Assembly: GCF_027744825.2 (NCBI RefSeq)
Contig: NC_071349.1
Location: forward strand, 434,001-498,000
Source of the DNA: Synchiropus splendidus
Taxonomy: Eukaryota; Chordata; Actinopteri; Syngnathiformes; Callionymidae
DNA length: 64,000 bases
Direction of reading: 5' to 3'
Shown here: positions 58,836 to 64,000 of the stretch, in pieces
Position numbering within the stretch: position 1 is the stretch's first letter
Layout: each line of letters starts with the position of its first letter
The notes under the pieces: model-generated
Database searches by the model: none
The model's input: only the letters and a program-made list of their open reading frames with translations
Told to the model about the DNA's origin: nothing
Made by a program: the position numbers and the translations under genes

Positions 58836-61091
58836 CTGAAGTGTTTTTCCAAAGTTATTAACACTTTTATGTTTGGCGTTCCGAAACCCACCTTATCCCA
58901 GGCTGAAAAGCGTTTTTGTGCATTGTGCCATAACTTTTCAGGGAAGCTTCAGAACATGAAATTTTAACCTCCCACTATAGCAGAAAGGGTCTTTCTAGTA
59001 GTTGCACATCAAATCTAAACTGTCTGAAGTGTTTTTCCAAAGTTATTAACACTTTTATGTTTGGCGTTCCGAAACCCACCTTATCTCAGGCTGAAAAGCG
59101 TTTTTGTGCATTGTGCCATAACTTTTCAGGAAAGCTTCAGAACATGAAATTTTAACCTCCCACTATAGCAGAAAGGGTCTTTCTAGTAGTTGCACATCAA
59201 ATCTAAACTGTCTGAAGTGTTTTTCCAAAGTTATCAACACTTTTATGTTTGGCGTTCCGAAACCCACCTTATCTCAGGCTGAAAAGCGTTTTTACGCATT
59301 GTGCCATAACTTTTCAGGGAAGCTTCAGAACATGAAATTTTAACCTCCCACTATAGCAGAAAGGGTCTTTCTAGTAGGTGCACATCAAATCTAAGCTGTC
59401 TGAAGTGTTTTTCCAAAGTTATCAACACTTTTATGTTTGGCGTTCCGAAACCCACCTTATCTCAGGCTGAAAAGCGTTTTTGTGCATTGTGCCATAACTT
59501 TTCAGGGAAGCTTCAGAACATGAAATTTTAACCTCCCACTATAGCAGAAAGGGTCTTTCTAGTAGTTGCACATCAAATCTAAACTGTCTGAAGTGTTTTT
59601 CCAAAGTTATTAACACTTTTATGTTTGGCGTTCCGAAACCCACCTTATCTCAGGCTGAAAAGCGTTTTTGTGCATTGTGCCATAACTTTTCAGGGAAGCT
59701 TCAGAACATGAAATTTTAACCTCCCACTATAGCAGAAAGGGTCTTTCTAGTAGTTGCACATCAAATCTAAACTGTCTGAAGTGTTTTTCCAAAGTTATTA
59801 ACACTTTTATGTTTGGCGTTCCGAAACCCACCTTATCTCAGGCTGAAAAGCGTTTTTACGCATTGTGCCATAACTTTTCAGGGAAGCATCAGAACATGAA
59901 ATTTTAACCTCCCACTATAGCAGAAAGGGTCTTTCTAGTAGGTGCACATCAAATCTAAGCTGTCTGAAGTGTTTTCCGAAAGTTATCAACACTTTTATGT
60001 TTGGCGTTCCGAAACCCACCTTATCTCAGGCTGAAAAGCGTTTTTGTGCATTATGCCATAACTTTTCAGGGAAGCTTCAGAACATGAAATTTTAACCTCC
60101 CACTATAGCAGAAAGGGTCTTTCTAGTAGTTGCACATCAAATCTAAGCTGTCTGAAGTGTTTTTCCAAAGTTATCAACACTTTTATGTTTGGCGTTCCGA
60201 AACCCACCTTATCTCAGGCTGAAAAGCGTTTTTGTGCATTGTGCCATAACTTTTCAGGGAAGCTTCAGAACATGAAATTTTAACCTCCCACTATAGCAGA
60301 AAGGGTCTTTCTAGTAGTTGCACATCAAATCTAAACTGTCTGAAGTGTTTTTCCAAAGTTATTAACACTTTTATGTTTGGCGTTCCGAAACCCACCTTAT
60401 CTCAGGCTGAAAAGCGTTTTTGTGCATTGTGCCATAACTTTTCAGGGAAGCTTCAGAACATGAAATTTTAACCTCCCACTATAGCAGAAAGGGTCTTTCT
60501 AGTAGTTGCACATCAAATCTAAACTGTCTGAAGTGTTTTTCCAAAGTTATCAACACTTTTATGTTTGGCGTTCCGAAACCCACCTTATCTCAATCTGAAA
60601 AGCGTTTTTACGCATTGTGCCATAACTTTTCAGGGAAGCATCAGAACATGAAATTTTAACCTCCCACTATAGCAGAAAGGGTCTTTCTAGTAGGTGCACA
60701 TCAAATCTAAGCTGTCTGAAGTGTTTTCCGAAAGTTATCAACACTTTTATGTTTGGCGTTCCGAAACCCACCTTATCTCAGGCTGAAAAGCGTTTTTGTG
60801 CATTATGCCATAACTTTTCAGGGAAGCTTCAGAACATGAAATTTTAACCTCCCACTATAGCAGAAAGGGTCTTTCTAGTAGTTGCACATCAAATCTAAGC
60901 TGTCTGAAGTGTTTTTCCAAAGTTATCAACACTTTTATGTTTGGCGTTCCGAAACCCACCTTATCTCAGGCTGAAAAGCGTTTTTGTGCATTGTGCCATA
61001 ACTTTTCAGGGAAGCTTCAGAACATGAAATTTTAACCTCCCACTATAGCAGAAAGGGTCTTTCTAGTAGTTGCACATCAAATCTAAACTGT
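58836..61091. repeat. Short-period segment (12- and 4-monomer spacings)
   Basis: A three-monomer haplotype (T113A with AC; CCG at 13-15 with CATTATGCC; C/C/GT) occurs at 58272, 59776 and 60528. The spacings are 8 and 4 monomers (1504 and 752 bp), giving 12 in total. The first and third copies also have CTCAATCTG; the middle one has the ordinary CTCAGGCTG. This looks like a recent local reshuffle of the preceding 14-mer. Confidence 0.8.
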
Positions 61092-63911
61092 CTGAAGTGT
61101 TTTTCCAAAGTTATTAACACTTTTATGTTTGGCGTTCCGAAACCCACCTTATCTCAGGCTGAAAAGCGTTTTTGTGCATTGTGCCATAACTTTTCAGGAA
61201 AGCTTCAGAACATGAAATTTTAACCTCCCACTATAGCAGAAAGGGTCTTTCTAGTAGTTGCACATCAAATCTAAACTGTCTGAAGTGTTTTTCCAAAGTT
61301 ATCAACACTTTTATGTTTGGCGTTCCGAAACCCACCTTATCTCAGGCTGAAAAGCGTTTTTGTGCATTGTGCCATAACTTTTCAGGAAAGCTTCAGAACA
61401 TGAAATTTTAACCTCCCACTATAGCAGAAAGGGTCTTTCTAGTAGTTGCACATCAAATCTAAACTGTCTGAAGTGTTTTTCCAAAGTTATCAACACTTTT
61501 ATGTTTGGCGTTCCGAAACCCACCTTATCTCAGGCTGAAAAGCGTTTTTACGCATTGTGCCATAACTTTTCAGGGAAGCTTCAGAACATGAAATTTTAAC
61601 CTCCCACTATAGCAGAAAGGGTCTTTCTAGTAGGTGCACATCAAATCTAAGCTGTCTGAAGTGTTTTTCCAAAGTTATCAACACTTTTATGTTTGGCGTT
61701 CCGAAACCCACCTTATCTCAGGCTGAAAAGCGTTTTTGTGCATTGTGCCATAACTTTTCAGGGAAGCTTCAGAACATGAAATTTTAACCTCCCACTATAG
61801 CAGAAAGGGTCTTTCTAGTAGTTGCACATCAAATCTAAACTGTCTGAAGTGTTTTTCCAAAGTTATTAACACTTTTATGTTTGGCGTTCCGAAACCCACC
61901 TTATCTCAGGCTGAAAAGCGTTTTTGTGCATTGTGCCATAACTTTTCAGGGACGCTTCAGAACATGAAATTTTAACCTCCCACTATAGCAGAAAGGGTCT
62001 TTCTAGTAGTTGCACATCAAATCTAAACTGTCTGAAGTGTTTTTCCAAAGTTATTAACACTTTTATGTTTGGCGTTCCGAAACCCACCTTATCTCAGGCT
62101 GAAAAGCGTTTTTGTGCATTGTGCCATAACTTTTCAGGGAAGCTTCAGAACATGAAATTTTAACCTCCCACGATAGCAGAAAGGGTCTTTCTAGTAGTTG
62201 CACATCAAATCTAAACTGTCTGAAGTGTTTTTCCAAAGTTATGAACACATTTATGTTTGGCGTTCCGAAACCCACCTTATCTCAGGCTGAAAAGCGTTTT
62301 TGTGCATTGTGCCATAACTTTTCAAGAAAGCTTCAGAACATGAAATTTTAACCTCCCACTATAGCAGAAAGGGTCTTTCTAGTAGTTGCACATCAAATCT
62401 AAACTGTCTGAAGTGTTTTTCCAAAGTTATCAACACTTTTATGTTTGGCGTTCCGAAACCCACCTTATCTCAGGCTGAAAAGCGTTTTTACGCATTGTGC
62501 CATAACTTTTCAGGGAAGCTTCAGAACATGAAATTTTAACCTCCCACTATAGCAGAAAGGGTCTTTCTAGTAGGTGCGCATCAAATCTAAGCTGTCTGAA
62601 GTGTTTTTCCAAAGTTATTAACACTTTTATGTTTGGCGTTCCGAAACCCACCTTATCTCAGGCTGAAAAGCGTTTTTGTGCATTGTGCCATAACTTTTCA
62701 GGGAAGCTTCAGAACATGAAATTTTAACCTCCCACTATAGCAGAAAGGGTCTTTCTAGTAGTTGCACATCAAATCTAAACTGTCTGAAGTGTTTTTCCAA
62801 AGTTATTAACACTTTTATGTTTGGCGTTCCGAAACCCACCTTATCTCAGGCTGAAAAGCGTTTTTGTGCATTGTGCCATAACTTTTCAGGGAAGCTTCAG
62901 AACATGAAATTTTAACCTCCCACTATAGCAGAAAGGGTCTTTCTAGTAGTTGCACATCAAATCTAAACTGTCTGAAGTGTTTTTCCAAAGTTATTAACAC
63001 TTTTATGTTTGGCGTTCCGAAACCCACCTTATCTCAGGCTGAAAAGCGTTTTTGTGCATTGTGCCATAACTTTTCAGGAAAGCTTCAGAACATGAAATTT
63101 TAACCTCCCATTATAGCAGAAGGGGTCTTTCTAGTAGTTGCACATCAAATCTAAACTGTCTGAAGTGTTTTTCCAAAGTTATCAACACTTTTATGTTTGG
63201 CGTTCCGAAACCCACCTTATCTCAGGCTGAAAAGCGTTTTTACGCATTGTGCCATAACTTTTCAGGGAAGCTTCAGAACATGAAATTTTAACCTCCCACT
63301 ATAGCAGAAAGGGTCTTTCTAGTAGGTGCACATCAAATCTAAGCTGTCTGAAGTGTTTTTCCAAAGTTATCAACACTTTTATGTTTGGCGTTCCGAAACC
63401 CACCTTATCTCAGGCTGAAAAGCGTTTTTGTGCATTGTGCCATAACTTTTCAGGGAAGCTTCAGAACATGAAATTTTAACTTCCCACTATAGCAGAAAGG
63501 GTCTTTCTAGTAGTTGCACATCAAATCTAAACTGTCTGAAGTGTTTTTCCAAAGTTATTAACAGTTTTATGTTTGGCGTTCCGAAACCCACCTTATCTCA
63601 GGCTGAAAAGCGTTTTTGTGCATTGTGCCATAACTTTTCAGGGAAGCTTCAGAACATGAAATTTTAACCTCCCACTATAGCAGAAAGGGTCTTTCTAGTA
63701 GTTGCACATCAAATCTAAACTGTCTGAAGTGTTTTTCCAAAGTTATCAACACTTTTATGTTTGGCGTTCCGAAACCCACCTTATCTCAGGCTGAAAAGCG
63801 TTTTTACGCATTGTGCCATAACTTTTCAGGGAAGCATCAGAAAATGAAATTTTAGCATCCCACTATAGCAGAAAGGGTCTTTCTAGTAGGTGCACATCAA
63901 ATCTAAGCTGT
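61092..63911. repeat. Monomers 326-340, distant relative of the 20-22 kb block
   Basis: From GGGACGCTTC (61951) through CACGATAG (62170), TATGAACACATTT (62241), AC, GT, GT, A108 (near 63077), AC, C134T (63481) and the T113A anchor (63836), the monomer order equals that of 108-117 (20116-21995), about 42 kb upstream, and resembles 5453-7520. Private changes include TTCAAGAAAG (62323), GGTGCGCATC (62575), CCATTATAG (63108), AACAGTTTT (63561), and AAAATGAAATTTTAGCATCC at the last anchor. Confidence 0.85.
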
Positions 63912-64000
63912 CTGAAGTGTTTTTCGAAAGTTATCAACACTTTTATGTTTGGCGTTCCGAAACCCACCTTATCTCAGGCTGAAAAGCGTTTTTGTGCATT
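63912..64000 (+). repeat. Truncated monomer 341 at the window edge
   Basis: This is the first 89 bases of a monomer with position 15 = G, position 24 = C and GT at 83-84, cut by the end of the window. It follows the anchor monomer, as a position-15 G monomer does in every anchor-led HOR here, so the array clearly continues to the right. Confidence 0.95.

Larger units (their letters stand above)
1..64000. repeat. 188-bp satellite DNA array, whole window
   Basis: A 188-bp monomer is repeated head to tail from the first to the last base. There are 340 full copies plus an 89-base partial copy at 63912-64000. Monomer 1 starts at base 1 and monomer 341 at 63912, which is 340 x 188 minus 9; the nine missing bases are nine 1-bp deletions found individually. 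All copies have the same orientation. I saw no foreign insertion, inversion or unique sequence. Monomers differ from one another mostly by a handful of substitutions. A monomer of nucleosome-repeat size in a long uniform array is typical of centromeric or pericentromeric satellites in eukaryotes; that location is inferred. Both array edges lie outside the window. Confidence 0.99.

Noticed and set aside
1..64000. CRISPR array
   Set aside because: The repeat unit is 188 bp with no unique spacers between short repeats, and the whole unit is conserved. This is a satellite.
1..64000. CENP-B box
   Set aside because: I compared the consensus NTTCGNNNNANNCGGGN with both strands around the TTCCGAAACC segment (monomer 44-53) and the TTTCGAAAG variant. 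Neither has the CGGG core at the right distance.
1..64000. Transposon, LTR or telomeric repeat inside the array
   Set aside because: No phase break other than nine single-base losses was found, which leaves no room for an insertion. No telomere-type hexamer or heptamer runs were seen.
1..64000. Assignment to a named satellite family or species
   Set aside because: The monomer length and HindIII site resemble several known satellites in a general way, but I do not recognise this sequence. Naming a family would be a guess without a database search.

Overview
The whole 64,000-base window is one uninterrupted head-to-tail satellite DNA array. The monomer is 188 bp and about 38% GC (first copy counted by hand: 53 A, 63 T, 39 C, 33 G). 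Counting from base 1, there are 340 complete monomers and a truncated 341st (63912-64000). The phase closes exactly: 340 x 188 = 63,920, and the last monomer starts 9 bases early, which matches nine 1-bp deletions that I located individually. I found no transposon, unique spacer, inversion or flanking DNA, and neither end of the array is inside the window. Such an array points to a eukaryotic (probably animal or plant) heterochromatic region, plausibly centromeric or pericentromeric. I do not recognise the family and cannot name the organism.

There are no credible genes. The few open frames of 70-90 codons start at GTG or TTG, are copies of one another, span more than one monomer in shifted frames (188 is not a multiple of 3), and exist only where a point mutation or deletion removes a stop that most monomers carry.

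The information lies in the order of monomer variants. Diagnostic sites (monomer coordinates, base 1 of the window = position 1) are: 15 (C/G/A), 24 (T/C), 83-84 (GT/AC), 108 (G/A), 113 (T/A, destroys a HindIII site), 132 (A/G/T), 134 (C/T), 167 (T/G) and 184 (A/G). Rare private changes serve as barcodes. Reading them shows higher-order repeats (HORs) whose length changes along the array: a 14-mer (2632 bp) at about 4.7-10.0 kb; a 16-mer (3008 bp) at 10.0-16.0 kb; a 15-mer (2819 bp) at 20.1-24.8 kb; another 15-mer (2818/2817 bp) at 27.6-33.5 kb; a 10-mer (1879 bp) at 39.1-42.9 kb; a 35-monomer displacement (6580 bp) pairing 42.75-47.16 kb with 49.33-53.74 kb; and 14-, 12- and 4-mer spacings at 54.3-61.1 kb. 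Between them are less regular stretches built from the same short modules.

All shifts are whole numbers of monomers. This fits in-register unequal exchange or amplification, with local homogenisation and later point mutation. The most notable feature is this mosaic of several young HOR families, of different lengths but sharing modules, in one 64-kb stretch. All comparisons were made by eye.
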